Assembly: GCA_009792885.1 (NCBI GenBank) | Contig: WMCF01000018.1 | Span: forward strand, 4,838,253-4,902,252 | Reading direction: 5' to 3' | From: Eremophila alpestris peregrina | Taxonomy: Eukaryota; Chordata; Aves; Passeriformes; Alaudidae | Length of the DNA: 64,000 bases | Shown here: one piece after another, positions 39,858 to 53,098 of the stretch | How the letters are laid out: every line of letters starts with the position of its first letter | Numbering within the stretch: position 1 is the stretch's first letter | Position numbers and translations under genes: made by a program | Notes under the pieces: model-generated | Seen by the model: only the letters and a program-made list of their open reading frames with translations | Told to the model about the DNA's origin: nothing | Database searches by the model: none

Positions 39858-39893
39858 TTTTTTTCTTTTTCTTTTTCTTTTTTTTTTTTCTTT
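39858..39893 (+). repeat. Polypyrimidine tract
   Basis: T runs separated by single C bases. Confidence 0.85.
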
Positions 39894-42800
39894 AGGGCAG
39901 AAATACTTTTGCTGAGAACTATCTCCACACAAAAGCTTACAGAGCTGAATATGATGTCTTGTCTTATCACTTCTGAACAGACTCTGGAGTTTGAAAAGAC
40001 TTCTGAAATTTGCTTAACTTGCCGTTTCCTAATATAATGAGGAAATCAATGTGTCTTGCTTTTAGAAATGCTGGTGGCTTCAGAATAATTTAAGAGTCAG
40101 CAAGGATAAGCAGAAATGAAACTGCAAGTACTTGCTCATCATTGAAATATCTGAGATGATTTAGAGATAACAATGTGCTAATTTACTATTGTCAGGGAGA
40201 ATTTGTCATTCAGACACGCTCACTCGTCTGAGCATTTTTTGAACAAGCTAATTCAGGCTTTGGGGGCTTCCAAATGAAACCTACAGGGATATCCATACCC
40301 ACCACACTGCGGTGGAGCAGGGCTGCAGCAGGGGTCACAGCTCTGGGGAATGAAATGCAGCAGTGGGAAATATGAGTTCTTCAGTGAGCAAAGCCCAGAC
40401 CTGCACTCCCACAAACCAGCCTCCTCCTAAACCCAGACCTGGCAGCTGGTCACTGGAGGAAATCTAAAATTGTTAGAGAACATATATATCAGAATATATT
40501 TTGCATGTTTAAAGAGCAACAAATGGATCACAAATACAGTGCAAAGGGAATTCTTTAAATAAGAAAATTATTTGTGAAATGCAATCCAAATGTACTGATC
40601 TTTAGCATTGTGTGTGTACCTTAGCATTCCTTGGGATTATTGCTGAGGGTTTGGGGGTGATTTTAGTTTGTGTGTGAAGTAGAGAAGTTAAATTTCAGTT
40701 TGACATTCAGGTAATTTTCCAGTCAACTGCTGCTGTAGAGGATTATTTGAATGAGACCACGCTAATTTTAATGAAGTCCAAAGTTTAAATTAGATACAGC
40801 AGTACATAGGTTTAATGCAGAAGTTATTTAAAATGAGCTATTCACATGATTCCATTTTGATCTGATTCCTCCACCAAAATTTTGTGAAAAAGTTAATTTC
40901 AGAAAGACTGTTTTGATCAGCTTGAAATATTTTTACATTTCAAACATTATTTTTGAGCTCAGTTTCATTTTTTTCAATTCTAAAACAGAAACTTCAAGTA
41001 TTAACAGAATACGATGGAACACTAGGATTTTTTCTTATTTTTTATTCTTGTTTCAAGAAAAATACTTTTTAATTTACCTCCAAATTAAAAGAGTTTAATT
41101 ACATGTAATTTAAAGCATAAATATTCTGCCTGTATATAAAAACTGTATCTAACTTTTTCATTGTTTCTTTGAAAGTCCCTCCTGTTTTGGTATTCTCCCT
41201 TGTTACATGTTATGAACATTTTTCTGTGATAGGGTTTGATTAGATTCCTGATGTTTTTGGAGAAATTCTATCCTGACTATCAGCAATGACTTTTAAAACA
41301 GGTCCACTTTTATCCATCTGAAGTCTTTCTCTTGATTGTAATTCCACCTGCACTGAAGGATCTTAAGAAACCTTCTGGCTTTTTTTTAATATGAGGGCTG
41401 TTCTCAAACCTACTCACTCTGTGCTCTCCCATGAAGACTCAAAGGATGCCCATCTATATTCTCAATATTCTCTCATTCTCCACAGCAGAATGTTTTAGAT
41501 TATAAACTGAAAACAATTAAAGGCTCAAATGGCTGAGATGTAAGCAGACATAAATCCTATTGGTTTGGGTTGAGAATAGACTGCAGCCACGTTAATATAA
41601 AAACAAAAATCTGGAATAAAAATTTCGGAGAATATTTTAAAATATTTGTCAGTGTTAATGCAATACCAATGCTTCCAGTGTGGACAAAAGTCAGGAAGCC
41701 TTTTGGAATGTTTTACAGCTCAAACATAAAGGCAAATAACATCCTTGCCACTAGAGAGAGCTCTACACTAAAATAATAGAACATTGCTTCGGGCTCCTTT
41801 TTTTGGAGTTGAGGAAACAATGTAAGAGGGATAAAATTGTGCCATCTGGACTCATGATGGGAAGATATGACCTGACAAAAAGAGGAGTCCAGAGGCTGGT
41901 TCCAGCTGGACATGGGGAGAAGGGAACATGTTGTCTTCATTCCTCACTGTGGCAGATTCTGCCTGGATCCCATGAAAGGGAGCAAGAAACGTCTGAGAGG
42001 AAATAGGTTTATTTTTCCACTTTTGGCAGAGAAAATCTGAGTTCATGGGACATATGGTAGTTGCTCCTGTCTTTTCATTCTGCACAGGCAAGGCCAAACA
42101 GAGTAAGAATGGTTGTGTGTTTTGCCATTTTCAGAGGGGGCCAAAATCTGCCCCCAGATGCAAACCATGAAGAACAGTGAACATTATTCACAGATGTCCA
42201 TGTTTCTAAAAGCATGGAGGAAAAGATTGCAATAGCTTTTTATTCTTAGCAGCCATGAATGAAAATCAGTGCTAAAGAACAGCAGGAACAGAATTGGTAT
42301 CTGCAGTAGAGCAGGTTGTAACTGAAAACTTCAGGGCAAGATGATGAAAGAGTTCAAGTTAAGAGAAAGGATATTTCTGAGCACAGGTTTGAGTACTTTA
42401 GTAAATCTATATTCGAGAATGACAGACTTTTGAGGAACATGACAGGAAGTTTTGGGTGGTGTTTCTTGCTATTTAGAGCAGTATTTAACTTTCAGTGAAA
42501 GTGGTCTGCATTTGATTAAGCTGCTAGAGGTGAACATTGCTAGTAAACATTTTCAAACTAAGGAAGAGGAAAGTATGGAAAACTTTGAGTCCCACATGCC
42601 CCTCTTTCTCCTTCACTTCCCCATCCTCCACATACAAAAGATGAACCTGAAATCTTTAAGGGTTTCAATTCAAGGCTCTATTCTACCCTCTGGAAAATGG
42701 AAATGCAATAAGTTATTCAGGTCTAATGTTTTTTATTACCTGAGAATTTATATTAATTTTGGAGCTTTTAAATTAAACATGTCATTTCAATGAGCTTCTG

Positions 42801-44088
42801 AAAGTTAAGATACCTCATATTCCCAGGGGATCAAAGAGGACACATGATGATCTTCTGTCAAATTCTGAGATTTCTTTACAATAGCAGATGTTCCAACAGA
42901 GAGATGATTTTTTTTTTTTTTTATAAAAGATGTAGTCAGTGGCCTGAAAGACAGGCAAAGGAGTGTTGTTTTAATCATTTATCTTAGAAGTTTCTTAATT
43001 TGGCATTTGTGTGAATGAAAACCCTTTTGAAATGACTTGTGAATTCAGTCATCTGTATGACCGGAGACAACTTTGTAATTGTGTGCAAGGCTGGGTTCCT
43101 AATTACTCTGAGATCTAAAGCAATTAAAATTATACTTTTCCTCTCCATCAACTTTCCTGTCTGAGGAAATCTTCCTTTGTTTTTTTTACCTCAAACTCTC
43201 AATACTCCTTAAGATACAGCAGTATCCTAAAATAAGTTCAGACTGAGAACACAGGAATTTTCACATTCTCTATGTCCCTTTTTCTCCCAGTTTACAGGAA
43301 GATATTTGCCTACTTGCCACTTACTTCCACTCTCTTCTACCTTCCATATTTAGCATTTTGTTACAAGAATGTGAGTTTTGTGGAAATGAATAGTTAATGT
43401 TATAGGAAGAAAGCAGGGGGTAACTGGACAGGTAAAACTGGACATTTATAAATATTCCAGGGTGTTCCCAGTTGCTCCTGCTTCAGAACAAATCATCCCC
43501 TCATCAGTTCAATTAAACTATGAAGAGCTGAAATATTTATTTTCTTCATCTAACAACAGAATTGTTGCTTTTCTACTGAGAAATAACCTCTTACCTCAGG
43601 CTTCAGTAAAGTCATCCAAGGACAGACATTCCTTTTCACAATCAATTTAATTCAAGTCATTAACCAAGAAGCCCAAAGAAGTTTATAGACCTTAAAAATA
43701 CAAATAACAGAGTGTGCTATCTCTTTAATTAGTAACACTCCAGATTTGAAATGATGACCTAGAGGTATATAACTCCATAGCCCATTACCAATCCCCTGAG
43801 CCACTCCAATCTGTCAGAGACCTTGTCCCTGCCTTACACTTTTAAGTAAGGTTAAGAAAACCTAGGACACAGTGGGGATTTTCCTTACTTTTTCTCTTTT
43901 TCTTATAATTTCCAACAGTCTTTCAAAACGTTTAAAAAAGCTCCACAGTTTCTAGTACAATACAAAATTTTTGAAGCTTTGCTAGTATTTAAGAAAATGT
44001 GTCTATCCTATTGTAAAAGTTTTTTTTGGAAGTGTATTTGATAAATCTTAATAAATGTGACAATATTTATATTTTCATTGTCTTCTTT

Positions 44089-44104
44089 TGTGTGTGTGTG
44101 TGTG
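44089..44104 (+). repeat. (TG)n dinucleotide repeat
   Basis: Short dinucleotide repeat of about 8 units. Confidence 0.85.
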
Positions 44105-45200
44105 AAACTAAATATAAAACAAATGCACCTTTTTTGCATGATATTAGTAATCTACTACTCTAGTGTTACCATAGTCAACATCATTTCTGATCTCAGAAAG
44201 CCTTGCTAATTGTTGTTTCCAATTCATAAACATAGGGGATATAAAACTACAAACTCAAATTTCTTTTGGAGGAGATTCCTACCATTGAAAAAGACAAAAA
44301 CTTAGAACATTACTGTTCTTATACCCTTAAAAACAGCACTAAATTTTACAAATTTTAAGCATTGCATCACACTTCAAGAAATAGTTTCTAGTGCACAGAA
44401 ATCCTGGAAATTGACATTTACTTCTGTTTTGAAGGTAACTATCTCAAGATTTCGTAAAATAAAAAATTCAAATATATGGTCAATACATTTTTTTCAGCTT
44501 TAAATCTTTGAATATGTACTGCAATATATTCAGTCCATGCTTTATATATACTCATTTCCTTCCTTTTTTCAGGGGATCATATTCAAAATTTCTAAATCAC
44601 CGTGCACATTGTGAGCACTCACACACATTCAGTCCTGCCAGGATGATAGAATTATTTATTAAATTTTGCATTTTTTCTGTCTAGCAAGAATATTAATAAC
44701 AGTGTCTTTCCTGAAGCCATCAGGTACATGAAGTTGACTTTGAACCTCTGTGAGAATTTTCAAACACCACCTCAAACATTCAAGGCTCTTGAGAGCAAGG
44801 GAGAGGCTCCTAACTCCAGAGTGGATATGAAGGGCTCCAGAAAGGTAATTCACTGTCTCCTCCTGCTCCTCAGAGGAAGAATTTCATTCTTTGGGAGGAT
44901 GTTTGGAGGTCAAATATTTGTGTTGTTCCCACCTCAGTCCAAAGAGCACATAAAAGGAGATAAGAGCAACACCAGTGAGATATAGTTAGCTCATGAACTG
45001 ATACTGATACTTCAAACCTAGAAATTACTTTTATTCATTTTTTATCAGTATGGTAGCTCACAGCATTGCCATCACTGCTGCTGCTGAGTTCCTCTGGTTA
45101 ATCCTTGAGATTTATGATTTTTCAACAAATTTTCGCATTACTTAAAGATGTAGATCTGAATAACAGAATGTAGAAGGACAAAGGTGTGGGGCCAGCCCTT

Positions 45201-45444
45201 GTGGTGGTGCCCAATGACAGGATGAGGGCAGAAAGTTCTAACTGAATAAAAGGAAAAATCACTTTGATGGAGCACTAGCAGCCCAGAGAGGATGTGGAGT
45301 CTCCTTCTTGAGATATTCAAAACCCCCCTTGACATGAACAGTGCAACCTGCTCTAAATGAACCTGCCTTAGCAGAGGAGTTTGACAAGATGATCTCCAGA
45401 GGTCCAACCATTTTGTGTGACTCCAACTATTTTGTGATTCTCTG
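45201..45444 (+). mobile_element. CR1 LINE 3' end
   Basis: Sense-orientation CR1 3' region. Landmarks are TGCCCAATGACAGGATGAGG (45208-45227), AGCCCAGAGAGGATGTGGAG (45280-45299), CTTGAGATATTCAAAA, GCAACCTGCTCTAAATGAAC (45343-45362), GATGATCTCCAGAGGTCCAA (45389-45408) and a terminal TTTTGTGATTCTCTGA (45429-45444). It is 5'-truncated, moderately diverged and non-coding. The 104-codon minus-strand frame over it is an artefact of the repeat. Confidence 0.85.
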
Positions 45445-47920
45445 ACAAACAACAGATGTTTCAGGTTTCTCCATGAATGCTTTCTCTAGACATTCTGGAG
45501 ATAAATGCCTTGGCCAGCTGAAGCAGCTGCCTGAAGGCAGAAGGCAATTTCAGCCCTTTAAACAGTGAAATGCAACAACAGAGGTTTCTGTTCTCTCTCC
45601 CACCATCTGTTCTTCCTTCTGTAACTGCTTTTAGATTTTAGACCTAGACCTGACTATTGACTCATCTTTGACAGCTTGCCAGGCAAGGTGCTTTGCTATA
45701 TATTTTTACATTCTTTATCTTAGTTTACTTATTCTGTATAGAGTGGATTACTTCTTTTTTTTCCACAAATGCCCATTATCTGTATGGCACTGACAAAGGA
45801 TGCTCTTTTAACAGCAGAATAAGATTCAGGATACCTCAACACAATGATCAAAAAGGCTGTCTGAATTATGCAAATCTGTTTAATTACAGCTTTTTCCATG
45901 AAGTCTTTACAACAGAAAGATAGTCTCAGCAACCTCAAAACTGAATAATTTGCAAACATTTTAGAATCTGATAAGATAAAAGGGTTTGTCTGTTTCAGGA
46001 TGTATTGATAATTTCTGTCAAATGGATTCTGGCATTATAATTGAATGGTTGCAAACCTGAAAGTAAAAGTGACATTATATTCCCTTTGAACATGAAATGA
46101 AAGGAAGTGTTCCTTATTATCACAAGGTATCTTGTTTATTCAATGTTATTCTTACTCCTAATTTTTATGGACAAGATACAGGGTTGCTAAATTTGGTACT
46201 ACAACCAGGTACCAGGTCAGGGCTGGGGAACAGACAGGGAGGAGGAATTGAGACCATCTCCCTGAAGAAAGCTCTTGTGTTACAGTGCCATATATGTGTT
46301 TTGAAGACACTGAAGTTTCTCTGGAGACCCATAGGAAAACTTTTCCAGTTCTCTTAAATTAAGTAACTGTATTATCCCATTGGATCATATCAATCAAGTG
46401 ATCAGGGCAAGAGATGGTGTGCACATGAGCAATATAATTTTTTGCTAGATATAACACCGTATCAGGAAAACTCCAGAAAAAAACTTCATCCAGACAATAG
46501 GATTCTTACAAATATTCTGAAGTTCTGACAGAACCACACTGTCAGCTCATCCTCCAGCATCACCTCCCCATCTCACATGTCTTAGCAAAAGGGACAGTAA
46601 CTGCAGATTCCACTGCTCTAGAGCATCATGATAAAAAAGGTTTTGTGGACTAGAGAAAGATCACTGGATAAAAAAGATAACACATTGGAATGTTTATGCT
46701 GTTCAGATGTTCACCTACACCACCAGCTAATTTTCCACATGCATCAGGAGAATTCTGAGATAAGTGAATAGCAAAAATTAGCTGAAACCTCAGAAAAAGA
46801 TCTGGACATAAAAAACATAGGAATACAAGTTTGATATTACCTTTATGTGTGACAGGAGAACAAATATATCTTGCCATGGACCATGACTTCATTTTGCAGG
46901 ATATTTCATAAGGACAAAACAAAAAAATAGCTCATTAGGTTTATAGGCTTTAACTTTTAAGGCACAAACCAATGAGAAAGCAAATTACTGGAAGACAACA
47001 AGGCAACCCTGAGATAATGTGCATTAGCCAGAATAGTCCTGACATGTAAATCATCCTTATTGATGGGTAACCTCTCCAATGGGTTCAGTTTTAAATTAAA
47101 ATCTCTACTAAACAAGGACTTTTGTCCAAGTAGATTTTCAGGTAATCCATGGTCAGACATACATTGAAACTCCAAGTAAAATAAATTCTTTAAATATCAG
47201 TGCTGGAGTGATTTAAAAAGCATGTTAAGGCAATATTTGCTTATTCTACATTTAACAATCCTGATTTGTCTTTATTTTAACTACTGATTATCCCTTTCTT
47301 TTGAATTAACTTCAATTCCTTTGCTCATATTGAATCTAAGTGACTTCAAACAGAAGTCCATTTATTCAATATTTCATTAAGTCTTTCATTATGTATGCTT
47401 GTAAAGATCTTAATAGAGATGTTAAATAATGGAATTTTACAAGTTCCTAAAATTTCATAAATCTCCATAAATTTTCTTTTTATGAAAAACCTGCTTTCAT
47501 AGTGTCTGACTTTTTATTCATATGCAACAAAAAATGTTAATACACTGTAATTAAGCTAATATGATTTATCTTTTCACTCATTGTATAAGTTAATTTTGTT
47601 CTAAAGAAGTCCTGTTTTCAAATTCTCTCCAGCAATATAGAATTAAAGTGATTGTAGTTTGGCACAGTAAATTAGTCACAAAGGGCCATGATTTCTAAAC
47701 TAAATGGAAGTTTTCTCAGGCTGAATTAGCCATACACTTTAGGAAAAGGGATAATATAAAGGAAATAATTTGCAGTGCAAATTATTCATAGTGCAAGAAC
47801 TCACCTTTTGGGTACAAATTCTTCAGGTGATAAGTAGCATATTAGCAGACCAAGAAGTTTGACTTTTCTAATCTATGTTATATTTGTCCTTGCTGAGTGA
47901 GATCATTAACACCTCTGGAG

Positions 47921-47979
47921 TTTTTTGGTGGGTGGTGGGGTTTTTTTGTTTTGTTGGGGTTTTTTGTTTTGTTTTGTTT
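47921..47979 (+). repeat. G/T-rich low-complexity tract
   Basis: Runs GGGTGGTGGGG and TTGGGG are set in T-rich sequence and followed by (TTTTG)n. Three runs of three or more G are present, one short of a canonical quadruplex motif. Confidence 0.8.
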
Positions 47980-50900
47980 ATAATTTAGAATCTGTGAAGA
48001 CCATACCAGTATAACTGTCACAGTTTCTTTCCCAAATCTCTGACTGATAGAAGAATATAGACAGCTCCACAAGTGTGGATGTACTCATTGAAGCTCGTGG
48101 AAGTTCTTGCACATAAATTTACTAAACCAATGGCTGTATGACAGATTTTATTGTGCTGCTAATGCAATATTTGCAGCCTCCATGACTCATGCCATCATTC
48201 ACTGAGACCTTTGAAGCTTCTGCATTGAAGTAAAGAGATCCTATCAGCCTGACACTGGGCCTGGTGTTGATAAAGTGGGTGCTGATGAGAATGAAATAAC
48301 CTCAGCAAAGGATGAGTCTGACAACAAAAAATTTAGGGCTACCTCTATCAACTTGACTTGATATTAAGTGCAATTAAATGAACTCCCCTTTGCACAGAAA
48401 AAGCTGGTGACAGAGCCCTAAACAGGGGAGTTAAAACACTGCTAGAGGTCAGAGGATGAACATGATGCAGTGAACTCATAGCCAGGGAGAACAGAAGGAA
48501 TAGGACTTGTTATTGCTTATAATATATTACAAGGTAATGCACTCAAGAACTTAGTAAACTATAATTCATCTACATCTCTGAAATATGCAAAATAAGTTAT
48601 AGTTACAGAGTACTCTTCAGGAGAGCTGGTTGGGACAGCTCTAAAGGAAAACAGGACTGTTTATAAAATCTACTTTGACCAATATATTAAATAAAATACT
48701 AAGGGAGAAAAAGCAAGTAGAGTCTTTTTTTCTTGAGAATTTAAAAACATATTTGAAACTAGAAGTCAAGAGAAAACTAAAAATATCAAATTAATGATGG
48801 GGTTTTTTGTTCAATGAAATTAAATGCTTCGTGAGAGTTAATCCATGATTTTTTATAAGAGAAGCTTAGCTTGAAATGTCAGAGAGATGTAACTTCTATA
48901 CATTTTCACACATGTATCTATGCTTGAATAAAATACCCTAGTGCAGAATACAGACATCATCTCCTGTAAGATCACCAGTCCATGACATCAATTATGCAAT
49001 GAGGTTTCCCCTTGAACTTTTTTCCTCTATTATATTTTCATTACTATGTAGGAGTTAGGCTGGACAATTTTCTTGCAGCCATGATGGATGATTATGACAT
49101 GTTATGAATGAGAGGTGATTAAATATAAACTATGTGTTGTCCATCAATGCAGTTATTATGGAGGCTTTGTTATTAATACATTTTTAATTTCTCAGTTCAT
49201 GGATGAAAGGATCAGCCTACATTAACAGTGCTACATAAAGGGATAATTTATAGTAAGATACCTGGTGCCCTAATCCTGATTCAGACAAACTTCCCATTAA
49301 AATATGTGGAAATGGCAGTGTGACTAAATCTGTGAGTTTGGTCTTAGACTCAGGGACAATCATGTCCTATTCAACACAATAAGAAGTTTAATTCAGAATA
49401 TTTACTTATATTAAATTTTAACCTTCTGTTTAAGGAATGAGTTGAAAATAGGGGGTAGAGATCACTTTCTTCTTGTTAAGAGAATCATAATTTATTTGAT
49501 TCTCCACATTTTGTCACATTCTTTAGCAATAAAGAGAAAAAGTAGGTGAAGAAAGCACCCGAACCAACAGCAAACAGAAACTGGACTTGCCTGTGTCTGC
49601 TTTCCAAGCTTATGCAGTGAAATCTATTACAAATCATCATTTATAAAATCCTCAGAGATTGACTTAAAACATTTGTTGGTTGGGTTGTTTGGTTTTTTTT
49701 TTTTTTTGCATGTGAAATGATAAATTCTTTTCCACCTTTTCTTCTCCTGTGGTTTATTAAGGAGTCAGCTACACATTCCTGCTTTTTCCCATTATCACTC
49801 TGCTTTTTCCCTTCTTGAGTAAACCCAGTGAATTGTGCACAGGATATGGGACAAAAAGTTTAGTAATACAAATAAGCAGCAGAAAAAGGTTTATTAACTT
49901 TGTTTTCAAAAATCGATATTTTAATGATATTTTATGGTCTCCATTTTTTTGTTTTATATTGTACACTTAATACACTTTGACTACATAAATTTCAGAAAGT
50001 GATAAAATGCTGAGAAGAGGCAAGATTTGAGGGAAATATATAGGAAAACAAATACCATGTGGTCAGAACATAGACTTTCTGTCCCTGGTAGACAATTCAG
50101 TTAAGAGCCAAGACTTTAAAAGAAAGAGGTTTTCTAGTTAGAGGAGAAAAGCAACAGAAAAGACATGTGAAGGATATCTGCAGCTTCAGTGAGCTATGGG
50201 AGGGGAAGAAATAGTCCAAGAATGATAGAAAAAAAACCCCTTTTTAAGTAAATGAATGTAGCAAGAGCTAATTTTATTCTGTGGACAGAATTTGGTGACA
50301 ATGTTATTCACAGGGTTTCAGACAGTCTGTGGCACCTCAGTGAGCCTGAAGGAGCTTTCAGGGGGAGAGCAGAGCAACCCTGGTGACCTTCCTTCTTATC
50401 AACTAACTCTGACCGAAGCCTTTCAATCCATGCAAATAGCAGTTGCAGCTCCTTTTTTTTCCATCTTGGATTTCAGGAGGATGTAAAAGTATAAAAATTT
50501 AATATTAGATATAGCTGAACCCAGAGACAGAAGAATGGATGGTTTATACATTGACATGAAATTTTCTTCACATACTATTGAAGTAAATGTTACAGAGAGA
50601 AAGCACTCTGTCACTAGCCTGAAGTGAACAGGTTTTTATTTGTCTAGGAATGGGTCATGTTTTCCATGATGCTTCTTGTCAGTTGCAAATTTATTCCTAA
50701 TTTGTATAATGCCTGTCAGCTTTTTCCATAATATTATTTGTTCCACTTAGAGTGAAAAATTAAATGCAGAAATGGAGATTATAAAAGAAAAATAATTTGA
50801 TTGAACTATTTTATTCCTTTCAAAGAAAATGTTTCCAAGCTATTGCTGTACTTGGGAGAAGATTAAAAGGAGAAGAAGGGAACTTGGAGGGGCAGTCAGT

Positions 50901-52049
50901 GGGCAAAGGTAAAAGATCTAGAACTCACAGAAGCTGGCTATTGTCTTACCAATAATTTTGTTGAACTCAGAGTCAAATCACTAAAATAACAGAACACTTG
51001 AAAAAAAAAACCCAATATGCAAGAATTGAAGCATATAACATATATTATCCATTTACAAAATCACTTTATCATCACAGTACACCAATGAAATGACTCCTTA
51101 CTGCAAACCATTTCAGCCAATTTAAACATAAAACATTAATGAAGTCACATGCAAGGGGCCAAACAGGTAGGCTAAACAAATCTGGAATCAAAAATAGATT
51201 CTTACTAAGTCTCAATCAATTTTTAGTTAATGGTATATTAATTAGGGGTAATTATTCAAGTTAGGGGGTTTCTTTGTACAAATTACAGGTAATAAGCTTA
51301 ATGTAGATGTGACATAGTTCCTTAATTCTAGCCATTAAGGAAACTAGATTTAACTCCATTAAGTGACCTCACTTAAATATGACAATAGATAACCATGGTC
51401 ATTAAACTAATGACATCTGTCATCAACACTGATGTTACCACTGTGCCATGCATGCTTCCAGAACAAAGACTCAGTCACTATTTCTGTTATTAAATGATTC
51501 AGCCTGGCTATTTTAAATAATGGTGAAGGAAATAAAATTTAGTCCACCCAAGATAAAAGTTATTGAATGAGGTTTGTACCAGCAATGTCCATGGGAAAGT
51601 CTCTGCAGTTTAAATGCATGTGCCAGAGCAGGATGAATTTTGATAATGTAGAACTGTGAAATGGCATTTAACACATCTATGCCTGCTTCAACCTGTGCTT
51701 TAGGGGAACTGGCAGCACAGAACTCCTCAAACAGCCTTGTAGAGATGAAACCTGCACTGTTTAAATGCTCTCTTTGTTCTATTCTGAGGTCCTAGTCATC
51801 TTCAATAAGAGGATTCCAGGATATATTCCCAGTATGAAGTATTTTCTGCTCATGCCTACAGACAAGCACAGATCAAGCACTTACACTTTTCTAAACAGCA
51901 GCTAACAGCTTTTGGTGGAAATATGAGTGATGTCCAATAAGTTTGCAAACTTCAAGTAGCTCAGTTGGAGTTATCCTGAGGGTATCTCCTGCTGTCTGTA
52001 CAGCCAGATTTACAGAATAACCTGCTGCTCTGTAGCTGAAGTTATTAGC

Positions 52050-52070
52050 TCAGCACGGAAGAAGTGCTGA
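52050..52070. repeat. 7-bp perfect inverted repeat
   Basis: TCAGCAC and GTGCTGA flank a 7-base loop. It may be chance. Confidence 0.7.
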
Positions 52071-53077
52071 AATTCTTAGCATAAGATTAATTCTTTACTA
52101 TTTTTGCACACTCACTCCCTGTACATTCTTTTTATTGCTTCCAGTGCTCATTTCTTATCTGGTAGGAAAAACAGAAGTCAGTGAGCTTCCCTATCAGTCT
52201 GATAGAACTGGCTAGGGTACAGTGAAAATGATACTAAAGAACAGAGAAGATGAATTATGTTTTAAAGCCAGTAGAAATAATATCACTTCAAACCTATTGT
52301 TCTGATGGCATCTTCTGAATGAGGCTTGAGAGCAGAACACATCCTCTCTGATATCCCTCATGCCTTGTGGGCACCCCTTTTCCAGCACCTCTGTCTAACC
52401 CCTAGTTCTGGCACTGCAGCAGTTTTTCTCAGCATTTGTGGAGGAGATGGGACTTGGCAACTCTTTGTGTGCAGGGCAGACTTTATTCTTGGGGAAGGCA
52501 GCTTGCTTGTTCACTTGTTCTTGTGCAAGAATTAGAATAGACAGTTCTTTTTTTTTTTTTTTTAACTTGATATTTCAGCGCTGGACTTAAGTTTTCTGAT
52601 TTTTAGTTTTGTTCCTTTGAATTATTAAATAAAGGAAAAGCACACACACTTTTAGAAACACCACTGGGACATACCAGCAGAAAGGCTTTCCCTTTTTGCA
52701 TTTCCTTTTGCCCTTGCTCAGGAATTGTACAAATGATCTTCCTCTTTCCCCATGACAGCTCACTCCAGAGAGTGCAGCCTTTCTTCTTCAGGCAGGGCCA
52801 GTGAGAACAGCCAGGCTCAAAGTCATGAGCTAAATAAAGTACCAGTATTTTTCACCAAAGGAGGAAGAGGGGAAATTGATACAGCCTTTGGGGTGCAGTA
52901 ACTGCTGAGCAGAACTCTATGAAGAGACTGCTTTTCTTGAGATCTCTGGGCAATTCCTGCTGTTTTCTGGTGAGCAAGTAGGTAATAATTTATAATGCAA
53001 TAAGAAAGTACTGAATGTTCTTTAAGCTCCTTTGTGAATAACAAGTGAGAAACTGCTGGACCAAAACTGACATTGTT

Positions 53078-53098
53078 AAAAACAAACAAACAAACAAA
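53078..53098 (+). repeat. (CAAA)n repeat
   Basis: About four CAAA units after an A-rich start. Confidence 0.85.

Larger units (their letters stand above)
35271..45200. other. Unassigned DNA with simple repeats
   Basis: No gene is recognised. An A/C-rich tract lies at 36897-36951, a pyrimidine tract at 39858-39893, a T run at 42908-42922 and a (TG)n at 44089-44104. The segment 39,380-39,700 and the segment 42,990-43,140 have no low-complexity sequence and look like candidates for conserved non-coding DNA. That cannot be tested without alignments. Confidence 0.5.

Noticed and set aside
45138..45452. 104-codon minus-strand frame
   Set aside because: It is antisense to a clear CR1 3' end.
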